Positions 43,059-53,259 of a stretch of DNA of 64,000 nucleotides are shown here, one piece after another (the stretch's first letter is position 1; every line of letters begins with the position of its first letter). The DNA is taken from contig OX388316.1 in NCBI GenBank assembly GCA_947579605.1, positions 18,851,290 through 18,915,289 on the forward strand, written 5' to 3'. The notes beneath the pieces are model-generated. The model did no database searches, was not told the origin of the DNA, and was given only the letters and a program-made list of their open reading frames with translations. Position numbers and translations under genes: made by a program. This DNA is from Athripsodes cinereus (lineage: Eukaryota > Arthropoda > Insecta > Trichoptera > Leptoceridae).

Positions 43059-45709
43059 TTATTTTCTCTCCGTAAATTCAATGTAAATTCCCCCGTCAGT
43101 ATGAAGTAGAATTGAACTCTTCTTAAACTTAAGTGGTAATTGTGTTTTTGGCGATAGTTCTATATCAAAATTTTTCAGCAGAAGAACTAATGTCAACTTC
43201 AACTGCATAAGTCCAAATCTGCTTCCTAAAACAATAATTTACGATTTTTTATGTAAAGGAAATATATGCATAATTTGAGAGACAACATGGGACTCCAAAG
43301 GTAAAGTATTTTGGACGTTAGTTAAGAATTTAAACTCGAATAGATCATTTTCCATAAGCTAGGTGGAATTATAAAGAAAGTATCCATACATATTTAGTAG
43401 GTGTAGACTAAAAAGAGATCGTCTTGATTCATATCTGGTGAAATATGTATTTAAACGAATGTTGACACTCACCTATGCAATTCCTTGGTCCTTCGCCAAA
43501 TGGAAGGTAAGCGTATGGATGTTGATTATTTTTATTTTCTCGGTTGAACCTTTCTGGGATGAACTTCTCAGGTTCAGGATAATTTTCTGAATCATGATGA
43601 ATTCCATACACCGAGATTGCTATTCCAGTTCCTTCCTCAATAATTGTGTCTGTTCCAGGGACTCGGTAGTTTTTTGTGCATCTTCTTGTTAATATGGGAA
43701 CAGGAGGGTACATTCTCAATGTCTCTGAAAAATTATTGAAATTTAATCAATATTATCATGATTAGTACTACTGGTAGGTATAAACATTTAATAAACCTAC
43801 GTTAAAATGCGCCACGTGCCTGTAAAGAAAACAATGTTCATAGAAAAAATCCTTTAAGTTTAAATAAATATAAATCTTTCAACTTATAAAATAGATTATT
43901 TTAAGATTATGATTATTGCATTTTTTATCAGAACAAGGGAATTCATCGTATTGTCGAGAACTCCCAGGAAACTGTTTTAGATGGAACAAAGAAGATTACA
44001 AGGATAGAAAAGTTTACTTCAGTAAATTGAAAATTTGTAACACAGCCTACACATTACTGTTGGTTAATCTTTAATGATTTAATTGGAAAAAAAGATAAGA
44101 TACGAGATCGAATGAATGTGTCTATAGATGTCGTGTGCATGGTTTGGATGTTTGATTATTTGTGTGAGTTTTGCTAATCCAATTGATAATATGTATCAAA
44201 CATCTGTTGTGCCCCTCAATGATATTTATTCATTATTTATTCAACCAAACATACGGCTTACGCCATTTACAAATAACAAAAAAATAAATAAATAAAATAA
44301 AAAAATCTGCCTCTAGTATAGTCACCGCTTCTACGCACATTCATTTTAACTACTTCTGAAGTCTTTAAATATGAAATAGACTTACCATTGATAACTTCAT
44401 CTAAATAATGCATTCGTTGTATTAAATCGTATGTGATTTTATTTCCGTTTTCTTCTATGGCTTCATCAATGTGTCTCGTAAGTTTTTCTTTGATATCAGG
44501 ATGCTTAACTATCTCCAATAGGGCGTAATGAGCTGCAGTGGAGGATGTCTCGAAACCAGCAAGGAAGAAAACAAACACTTCAGCAGCCAATTCATCAAAT
44601 GTCAGGTGGTTTTCTAAAAAAGTAGTGCTTGAATTAAGATAAAATAAATGTACTCATTCATTCATAAATACCTTCACGATATTTCCCACAAGTGGAGTAG
44701 CCAACAAATTAGCTAAAGACGATTTGTCCATCCGTTCCAATGAAAGATATTGATATAACTCATCGCTGAACTGAATTTAAATTTAAAAAGAATAGATTTG
44801 AAACTAATTATCTTCCTTTAGAGTAATTTTATAAATGTCTAAATTTTGCGTACCTGATTTAGGATCTGAATTCAACATTTCAATTAAAAGTTGAAGAAAA
44901 TCGTTCCGTTTCACATCATTCTTTTTTCTATACTCGATGGTTTCTCTTACAGTTTTTATCATAAAATTTTCAACTTCTTTATCGATAAATTTTATTCGAG
45001 ACATTGTCACAAGCTTGGGTGCAAACATAGATATAAGCCCCAATATGGATACGAAGAAATTCATTTCAATGGCTTTATGTCCATATTTTCTGAATTTACA
45101 ATTTGGATCTTTATAACAATTAATATCAATACCAAATGCGCAACTTGCAATGACATTTGTTCCCAGTTTTGCTGTTAGTTCTTTAACTTCCACATCTTTG
45201 CTGATTTTGGTTTCTTGTTTTATAAAATCCACCATTTCATGTGTGCATGTCATGAGAGTTTCAAACATAAATCTCATTTTGCTTGACGTAAATGTCGGAG
45301 TTAGTTTGACTCTTATTCTTTTCCATTCCTCTCCTTCTAAGTTAAACAAATGTTGCACTAAAGGATCAACATCCTTATGAGCCTTAAATCCGTGTCCTTC
45401 AAAATACGAATAATCTTTAGACATCACATTACGAATAAGATCCAAGTCTCTCACTTGAAGAAGTTGTATGATTCCCATGTTGAGACCAAAGAAATTTTTG
45501 TCTTTAATATTCTTATGATAATCTGCAAACTGAAGCACTAGAGACTTATCTGTTAATGTGAAATGTCCCAAGAATGATTTCTGAGGAGGTGAATATATAT
45601 TCACCCTTTTCCAATAACTGAACACATACTTCAAACATAAATACACTAGAATTCCTGTTAAAATTATTGTATAAAACATTTTACTATAGCCAAATAATAA
45701 TGCGAACAT
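43059..45709 (-). CDS. CYP6-like cytochrome P450, gene 2 (complete, 500 aa)
   Basis: On the minus strand, exons 45709-44854, 44613-44386, 43724-43473 and 43225-43059 (TAA) join in frame, all phase 1, 1503 bases in total. It has a hydrophobic N-terminal anchor (MFYTIILTGILVYLCLKYVF), helix-C EWKRIR, I-helix LAGFETSST, K-helix ETLR, PERF (FIPERF) and the heme loop PFGEGPRNCIG. It is a predicted ER monooxygenase of the CYP3 clan. Exons 1-4 have the same lengths as in gene 3. I chose the Met at 45709, not the upstream in-frame Met at 45751, because genes 3 and 4 begin at the aligned position. AATAAA overlaps the stop codon. A SINE-B remnant lies in intron 1. Confidence 0.93.
44660..44745 (-). repeat. 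SINE-B 3' remnant in P450 gene 2 intron 1
   Basis: On the minus strand, GTTGGCTACTCCACTTGTGG then GAAATATCGTGAAGGTAT matches the SINE-B end. A longer SINE-B lies at a similar place in intron 1 of gene 3. Confidence 0.55.
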
Positions 45710-45781
45710 TTTTATTGTTAATATGATTCTTACATTACAATATGTTAACACGCACTCAAGATGTTTGTAAATATTTACGTC

Positions 45782-45788
45782 TTATATA
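45782..45788 (-). promoter_or_regulatory. TATA box of P450 gene 2
   Basis: TATATAA on the minus strand, about 75 bases upstream of the start codon. Genes 3 and 4 have the same motif at a similar distance. Confidence 0.55.
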
Positions 45789-45943
45789 TAAGACAACTTA
45801 GAACTGATAAATTAATATTATTCTTTTTATCGCAATGATAATGACATATAATTTGAACTACATAAGATAAAGATATATTAAAAACATATCATTTTTGCAA
45901 CGAACGTGTATGTATGTGTTTGTATTATTTATCTACTCGTGAC

Positions 45944-46548
45944 CAGAGGCGGCCGGCAATATGTATTTGCGGGGGTTCGATAAAATAAAGAACACCTCCC
46001 TTATTCCTTATAAAGAAGTAATATCTTCTTCTCTTTACCATTAGCAAACACATCAGTTACTAAACTGTTAAACTCTGGTACCTATTTCCTGTTTTTAATG
46101 TATTCTACGTTTAATTCACCCATTTTAATAGTACACACCCTATAAGCTACGGTAATATTTTAATTTTATTTAGGTATATCGTAGATTCTTTAAATTGTAT
46201 GTTATATTTTGATATTAGCGCGCCGAAATCAAAATATCTTACTGATAAAAAAACTAATTGTCTGCATAACACAATCGCGTCGCGTCTTAGGTGACTGTCT
46301 ATAGAAATTTTACCACTATGTAATAAGTAATAACTGTGCATACGGCTGACATTTGAACCTCATAATATCAAGCCGTGCATTCTAGCACGCTTGGTAGGTA
46401 CTAATTCATTGCGTCCAAATATAACTAATAACAGGAATCCCTGCACATAAAAAAAAACACAATAGTCAAAAAATTTCCGTCAATGTACGACAAAATGCTA
46501 CAAGGGGGTGCGTTTGAACTGCCGCTCATTATCAAAGAGCCGCCTCTG
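45944..46548. mobile_element. Non-autonomous hAT-like element
   Basis: It begins CAGAGGCGGC and ends GCCGCCTCTG. TCGTGAC stands directly outside on both sides (45937-45943 and 46549-46555), a 7-bp direct repeat close to the 8-bp duplication of hAT. It is 605 bp with no transposase. It lies upstream of P450 gene 2. Confidence 0.75.
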
Positions 46549-46607
46549 TCGTGACTCTTAATTGTAATGATGATGTGTTAAAATATATGCGCTTGGGTGA
46601 TTGTTTA

Positions 46608-46733
46608 TTAATGGCCGGTTTCAATAATCTATCTATCCGCTACTGTCGATTCAAATCTATTGTGTTCTATATTTTAAATCATACATTTCAATCGACAGTC
46701 ACGGATAGATAGGTTATTGAAACCGGCCATTAA
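46608..46733. mobile_element. 126-bp MITE TTAATGGCCGG
   Basis: The left TTAATGGCCGGTTTCAATAA, then CTATCTATCCG and CTGTCGATT recur inverted at the right. The arms are about 48 bases and the centre about 30. TTA/TAA at the ends suggests a Harbinger-type duplication. Confidence 0.85.
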
Positions 46734-47370
46734 TAACTAATGATAAATACACCATAATGGATATATTATGTAACAATGTTATAAGTAATGTATCTTAATA
46801 ACCCAGGATATACTCGTACCATCATGGCATCTCATACAATCGGAGTGATCAGTGAAATTACTTATGTGCTCATTAGACATTAAATGGTTCTCTGAAAAAT
46901 TACAAAATCTCGACTTTAATTTTATTATGAAGACATTAAAATTTTAGTATCGATATTTGAATGATTAATTCCAATGCAAAAATTAGTTTTCACTCAATCA
47001 AAACAAGCATTAACATTCAACGATTTTATTAAATTTAATTAAAATTCGGATGCATCCCTACAAAAGTGATAAAAAATAAATTTTGTTTTATAATGATAAA
47101 ATATAGTGATAAAACAGTGATTAAAAATACATTTTGTTTTACAGTAAAAGCATAAATCTGATATAAGCTCCTAATTTAAGTCCAGATTAAAAAAGTTAAT
47201 TTGTCAGAGGTCAGTTAAAATTTCTTTTTCAAATATTATTCACTTTTCTTATTTCGGAAAATTGTGTGTCTGTTTTAAAATATAAACAAAATATACAGTA
47301 GTATACCAGATTTTGTTGAGTAGTTTTAGACATGTATTTTTCAATTAATAAAATGTAAATAAAAACAAAA
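46734..47370. other. Spacer between P450 genes 2 and 3, nothing recognised
   Basis: AT-rich with no open frame of note. A short direct repeat around AAAATACATTTTGTTTTA and its variant lies at about 47070-47145. Confidence 0.5.
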
Positions 47371-47371
47371 A

Positions 47372-47773
47372 ACTTTGTAGAGTTTTACTATGTACTTTTA
47401 TTTAGTGACTAGGTTTCGACATGTAATTTTGACCTCTTGAGATGGGGTTTGGCTAAGAGCACGACGTGTGACTGTGGAGAGGAGCAAGACACTGGACACC
47501 TCCTGACATGCCCAATGGCTCCCAGACAGTGTCACTGGGAGGAATTCGTGGGGCGAACTCACCTGGGGGGAGCTGCAAGAGAGGTCGTTGCTTTCTGGGA
47601 GGGAATGGGAGTGTAGATGTGGATTTGGTGTTTTTATTGTTTGTCGTTGCTGACCGACACGAAGAGAAGAAGAAGACATGTAATGTCTTTTTTAAAAAAA
47701 CGAGTTTTGAAAAAGACATAACATGTCGAAACCTGGTCACTAAATAAAAGAACATAGTGAAACTCTACAAAGT
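47372..47773. repeat. Inverted repeat with LINE knuckle fragment between arms
   Basis: Arms 47372-47430 and 47711-47773 are inverted copies (ACTTTGTAGAGTTT and so on to TTTCGACATGT). The right arm reads GACAT-AAC-ATGTC, GAAA (47728-47731), ACCTGGT, C, like a hammerhead stem II, core and near-palindromic stem III, but the CTGANGA part is mutated. Between the arms, 47455-47620 encodes a Jockey/R1-like CDCGEEQDTGHLLTCP knuckle followed by a stop. Confidence 0.7.
47455..47620 (+). pseudogene. LINE ORF2 C-terminal zinc-knuckle fragment
   Basis: The plus-strand frame gives CDCGEEQDTGHLLTCPMAPR, then a WEEFVG segment and VVAFWEGMGV before a stop. This is the C-x-C-G-x5-T-x-H-L-L-x-C-P knuckle and tail of Jockey/R1-group LINEs. 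Only this end is present. Confidence 0.75.
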
Positions 47774-48266
47774 CTTTTTTATTATTATTATTATTGGACA
47801 ATATTGAAGTGTCGTTTACGTGCCAAAGCACCTCAAGGACACTGTACAATTCATAAATTCTAGAACATTACATCCACGTCGTTTTTGTTTTTATTTACAT
47901 TAAATTATGGAGTTCTACAAAATAAACAGTAATAAAATACAATCCTATAAGATACATTTTATTTTATATTGCGAATGCACAAATAGGCAATCAAGTCTAA
48001 ATAGAAAAATTGGCGTCAGTTTACAAAAAGGGCGCCTTTGCGATAAACTCGCTTACTGCATGTTGATTATATTTAATATAAAATAGTATACCTACTTCTT
48101 TATAAAATTGTTTCTAGTAAATGAAGAGTAAAAAATGAATAAAAAAATAAATAAAATTATTGTTCCACATTAACTAAAGTATAATATTGGACTTTATGTT
48201 TTTTAAAATATCTGTTTATAGGTGAAAACTTTTGATGTATTCTCCTATTTAAAATCGGCGTTGTTT

Positions 48267-50339
48267 TTACACTCTCTCCGTGAAATTAATGTACATCCCA
48301 TCTTCGGAATGAAGAAAAACTGTATTTTTCTTAAACTTCAAAGGAAGCTCCGTTTTCGACGAAAGTTCAATATTGAAATTTCTCAGAATGAGAATCAGCG
48401 TTAACTTCAATTGCATTATCCCGAATCTATAACCTGAAATTTATAATCCAATTAATCAAAATTAATTATGAAAAGATTAGATATAATAAACTTTTTATCG
48501 GGATAAAAATATGTTATCCTTGTACTCACCAATACAATTCCTCGGTCCCTCTCCAAATGGAAGGTAAGCATATGGATGTCTGTTCTTTTTATTTTCTTGG
48601 CTGAACCTTTCTGGAATGAACTTTTCAGGCTCAGGATAAATTTCTGGATCGTGATGAATTCCGTAGACTGATATTGCTATGCCAGTTCCTTCCTCAATAT
48701 CGGTGTCTGTTCCGGGAACTTGGTAGTTTTTAGTACATCTTCTAGTCAATGTGGGGACTGGAGGGTACATTCTCAATGTCTCTGCAAAAAAATAATGCTT
48801 ATGCTTATTCAGTAATGGATGTTTTGTAAAAGGATATAATGTTTGTAATATTTTGAAAAGTGAAAAAAAAAACGAAAGAGAATTACCATCAACAACTTCA
48901 TCTAAATAATGCATTTGCTGTAATAACTCATACGTTATTTTGTTGTCATTTCCATCGATAGCTTCATCAATTTTTTTTACTAGATTTTCTTTTATTTCAG
49001 GATGTTTCACAAGCTCCAAGAGGGCATATTGAGCTGCAGTAGAAGATGTCTCAAAACCAGCAAGGAAAAATACAAACACTTGAGCAACTAGTTCATCGAA
49101 TGTTATATGATATTCTAGAAAATAAAAAATGACAAATTATTTAGTTAAAATTGATAAATATAAATAGTTGACAAATTATTTAGTTAAAACTGATAAATAT
49201 TAATACACAAGTGGGGTAGTCAGCAGACCAGCTGCATATACATGCAAGCTGTCTTCTACGTGCCAATATAAAATCAAGACATTCAGGATGGAAAGTGAAC
49301 CTCATCGTTGAATTCAAGATGTAAAATATCTTAATTTTTTCGAACACCTGCCTTTTACACATCACTCAAAAATTTACGGGAAGAGTAATATACCAGGTTA
49401 AATGTATTTTATAAAATGTGTTCATTGTAATACACATTACGATTATAATCAGTTTAAATAAAAATATATTATGTTTTTCAAACCTGATGTGGGATCTGTA
49501 TTCAACATTTTCATCAACAAGTGAAGAAAATCATTCCTTTGAATCTCATTTTTAGTTCTGTATTCGATGGTTTCCTTTACAGTTTTTATCATAAAATCTG
49601 AAACTTTTTTATTAAAAAGCCTTATTCTTGATGTGGTCGCAAACTTTGGAGCGAACATAGAAATGACCCAAAATGCTGCACGAAAAATACCGATATCGAC
49701 AATCATATTCCCATATTTTCTGAATTCTGAATCAGGATATTTGAAGCAGTTACTCTCAAGGCCGAAGGCACTACTTGCAATAACATTGGTTCCCAGTTTT
49801 GCTGTTAATTCTTTCACTTCCACATCATTGCATATTTTTATTTCTTGTTTAATAAAATCCACCATTTCCTGAGTACATGCCATGACAGTTTCAAACATAA
49901 ACCTCATCTTATTTGACGTGAATGTTGGTGTCAATTTTATTCTTATCTTTTTCCATTCCTCTCCCTCTAAATTGAACATATGTTGCGCCAGAATATCCAC
50001 ATCTTTGTGTGCTTTTAAACCGTGTCCTTCAAAATACAAATAATCTTTAGACATCACATTACGGATAAGATCCAAATCTCTCACTTGAAGAAGTTGTATG
50101 ATCCCCATGTTGAGGCCAAAGAAATCTTTGTCTTTAATATTCTTATGATAATCTGCAAACTGAAGCACAAGAGACTTATCTGTTAATGTGAAATGTCCCA
50201 TGAATGATTTCTGAGGAGGTGAATATATATTCACCCTTTTCCAATAACTGAACACATATTTCAAATATAAATACACAAGAATCCCGGTGAAAATTATTGT
50301 AAAATACATTTTATGACTATTTATAATTCCTTCAAACAT
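48267..50339 (-). CDS. CYP6-like cytochrome P450, gene 3 (complete, 500 aa)
   Basis: Exons 50339-49484, 49114-48887, 48781-48530 and 48433-48267 (TAA) join in frame, phase 1 throughout, 1503 bases. N-terminal anchor (MYFTIIFTGILVYLYLKYVF), helix-C EWKKIR, I-helix LAGFETSSTAAQ, K-helix ETLR, FIPERF and PFGEGPRNCIG are all intact, so an active ER monooxygenase is expected. The segment after the anchor (SYWKRVNIYSPPQKSF) is the same as in genes 2 and 4. The region after helix C, corresponding to F-G loop substrate-recognition parts (about residues 200-245), differs most from gene 2. Introns 2 and 3 are short (105 and 96 bases). Intron 1 contains a SINE-B. Confidence 0.94.
49193..49392 (-). repeat. 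SINE-B in intron 1 of P450 gene 3
   Basis: On the minus strand it runs from TTTTGAGTGATGTGTAAAAG through GGCAGGTGTTCGAAAAAATT and AATGTCTTGATTTTATATTG to CTGACTACCCCACTTGTG. Similar to the copy at 42453-42610, with the 5' end missing. Confidence 0.8.
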
Positions 50340-50428
50340 TTTGTAATATTACGTTGATGTTAGCACTGTTATATAACATAAACTGAATAATCTCTTCTCC
50401 GTAGTTTCAAACACATACAAGTTTTCTG

Positions 50429-50435
50429 TTATATA
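50429..50435 (-). promoter_or_regulatory. TATA box of P450 gene 3
   Basis: TATATAA on the minus strand, about 93 bases upstream of the start codon, in the same setting as in genes 2 and 4. Confidence 0.55.
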
Positions 50436-51077
50436 AGATATGAGAAGATTGCGCTGTCTCTATTCATAACATTATTGATTGTATTGTCACAATATCAACA
50501 CGAAGATATTTTCATTCAAACACTGATTGCTTTCTTGTGTTTATACATCTTTATATACTCAAATAAATCAACCATCAAACGATGTTGTTTATCGCAAGAC
50601 CACATTTTTATTAAAACGAGCATTGAAATTCAAACGTGTTCATTACCTTGTCGGTGTTCTCTTAAAATTATATCTGCGAAGCAGCTATAAAATCTTCATT
50701 ATTATGCATCCGTGTGACAAGGACATATGAAGGGCTTAACTCAGAAAATAAATATATTCAGGTGATCAGTGATCTGACGGTAGTGTCTTGTGAGACCAAT
50801 AATCTGAAAAAGTGTCTTGAGAAACCAATAATTTGATAATAGTTTCTTCGAATCTTTTCGTCTATTTCATCTACGCATGCGACATTGCGATATGTATCCT
50901 AAATTCATCTTCAGATATAATAATGTCCACATTGACCGCGTTATTTGTTTCGAGTATGAACTATAAATATACAGGTAACTGTATGTACCAACATTATATG
51001 TTTGAAACTAGGTAGGTACCTATACCAGACCATCAAATATCTATAGTACACTTGCGAAACAGAAGTGTCCATTTCAA

Positions 51078-51257
51078 TTTTTTTTTTAAAGATATATCTG
51101 GGTTTTTGTTATAAACCCAAATACAACCTTATACACCTTTCACAGTAAGCTACTAAAAGCTTGTGTCGTGAAAGGGGAGTTTGCCGGCACCTGGTATCGA
51201 ATCACGGACCCCATGTTCACGAGGCCGAGACTCTACCTCCAGGCTACCGACGAACTC
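51078..51257 (-). repeat. SINE-A, minus-strand copy
   Basis: On the minus strand the head reads GTCGGTAGCCTGGAGGTAGA (box A), then GTCTCGGCC, a degraded box B (TTCGATACCAGG), then the body and a CCCAGATATATCTTT tail. It matches 6361-6490. Confidence 0.85.
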
Positions 51258-51814
51258 AAATTACATTGGCTGATATGAAGTCTTTTAAATCCAACAAAGA
51301 GAGCAACATAATCTCTTAATTACATGTAGTTTTTTTTTAATAATTACATATCTGAAATCAGCGTGAAATTTCCTATAAGATTTGGCTACTTTTGTTAAAG
51401 GGACAAAAAATGTGTTGACCAGTGTTATTTGTGTATTAAGTTTTACATATGTTTATTATTTCATTTTTCTGTTAAAGGTTATTATGGCCGTCCTTGTATA
51501 AATAAATATGGATCAAGTGAAGGAGATGAACTGTGACACAAGCGTAGAATAAAAGAGACTAGCAGAAAATAGGGAGGAATGGAGAAGACAATCTAAACTC
51601 GCTGCAGACCAATCTAATGGGTTATAGCTCAAAATATTTAACGAATATAATATTTTATTCATATCCTAATAAACCATAACATTATGTTTTGACTAATTTG
51701 ATATTTTAAACTACTCTGTGTTTATTATTAAAAGTGCCATTTAATCCAATATAATATCTCCTATTTAACCATGTTCCCCCACTACAACGTCTCAGTTCTA
51801 GACGATCTTTTTTA

Positions 51815-52200
51815 AACTCCTCATCCTCACTGACGGGTCCTGCTCCCTCTGAACGCCTACGTAGGTGGGCGGAGGATCCACAAATAAGCGAACCTTTCCT
51901 ACCCCAAGAATACCTTGCTGCAGGAGGCGATCTAGACTATGGGACATGGAAAACCCTAAATCGACTGAGATCTGGTGTAGGAAACTGCCGCGACAATAGA
52001 GAACGATGGGGCTTCCTACAGGACGAATCCGGAGCATGTGACTGTGGTGCAGCACAGACTATGCCACACTTGTTGGAGAGTCCATTGTGTCCTGTCACTT
52101 GCACTATGGAGGATATTTTTGACGCATCTCCACCTGCTGGAGACTGGAGATCAGTTTGATGGGTTTTTTTCTCTGGGTTTCGACACGATAAATAATAATC
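51815..52200 (+). pseudogene. Jockey-like LINE ORF2 C-terminal fragment
   Basis: The plus-strand frame gives ERLRRWAEDPQISEPFLPQE, TWKTLNRLRSGVGNCRDN, RERWGFLQD and ACDCGAAQTMPHLLESPLCP, and ends at TGA 52157-52159. The W-LNRLR-G-G--, then C-CG--QT--HLLE-P order is the C-terminal RT thumb and zinc knuckle of Jockey/CR1-type LINEs. The short 3' UTR ends in GGTTTCGACACGATAAATAA, similar to that of the fragment near 47.6 kb. Confidence 0.8.
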
Positions 52201-52318
52201 CAATATAGTGTCAGTACATTTCTGAACTATTCAAAAATAGAGACAAATTTTTGAAAATCCTAAACGGTTCCTAGAAATTATTTTAACTTAGCTTGATGGA
52301 GCGCATCCAACAGATATA

Positions 52319-52500
52319 ATGTAACTTATAATTCTCTTTCTGTAAATTCAATGTAAATCCCTTCATCTATGTGTAGTAGGGGTGTGCTTATCTTAAATTT
52401 CAGAGGTAGTTGTGTTGTGTCTTCGGCGATAGATCAATATTAAAATTTCGCAGAATATATACCAATGTTAATTGGAGTTGCATCGTTCCAAATCTGCTAC
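52319..52500 (-). pseudogene. Orphan, frameshifted copy of the P450 terminal exon
   Basis: On the minus strand, after an intact acceptor (CATTTCAG), the sequence matches exon 4 of P450 gene 4 (SRFGTMQLQLTLVYILRNFN, then IDLSPKTQ). A 5-base duplication (ACAAC) then shifts the frame, leading to TGA at 52402-52400. After the shift the original frame resumes to FTERE near 52319. No matching exons 1-3 lie nearby. It lies about 760 bases downstream of gene 4's own exon 4, so it is either the relic of a lost gene copy or a possible alternative last exon that would truncate the protein. Confidence 0.9.
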
Positions 52501-53259
52501 CTGAAATGTTTGATACGAATAAATTTCAACATAAACAATCGAATGTAAATTTGTAATTATTTAATACTCTTTTATCATCTAAACTACACTATTCAGTTAT
52601 ATGTATTAACTTTGTAGGTACCATTTACCAATAGTATGAATCTTAAAATAATGTGAACATTTATCTGTTTATAATAATTACGAATAAATCAACCATGAAA
52701 ATTATGGGAGTAAATACAAACTACTTAATGTATTTTCTTAAATATTGAAATATTTTAAACAAATCTTATTTCCAAATTATTATGAGAAAATTAAAAATAA
52801 ATTAGTAAAAAATACTTCAGAGTTTTAAATTTGTTTAATTAATAGTTACAAATACGCATCCAACCCAGGATTCCTCGAGACTCTACCATCCAGCTACCGA
52901 GCAACTGTTTTAGATATCACCTGTTGATTGAATTTATTGTGTTAATTCGACGTCTTTCGACTTCTAAGTATATTCATATGGCAAAATGCTTCATAGAATA
53001 TATATGTGTCTAAGTCAATACTATCTACTATTTTAAGATGGTAAGTTGTGTATGAGAGATTTACATAGATATAACTTAACTTAAGTAACTATTAAAATAA
53101 CAGTTATGATATTATTTATTTGAACGGCAAGGATTGATAATGCAATATTTCTTATTCGCATAAAAAGTATCCAAGAAAAAAAACAAACTGGCAGCTCATA
53201 AACGTCCGCAGAAATTACTTTCATCCACTTTGATTGAGGGTGTTCACAATATATTATTT
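52501..53259. other. Spacer between orphan exon and P450 gene 4
   Basis: AT-rich. A scrap of SINE-A head (GAGACTCTACCATCCAGCTA) is at about 52870-52905. The open frame at 53081-53263 has no recognisable features. Confidence 0.5.

Noticed and set aside
43058..43063. Functional polyadenylation signal overlapping the stop codon of P450 gene 2
   Set aside because: AATAAA is there by sequence, but cleavage so close would leave almost no 3' UTR; chance in AT-rich DNA is more likely.
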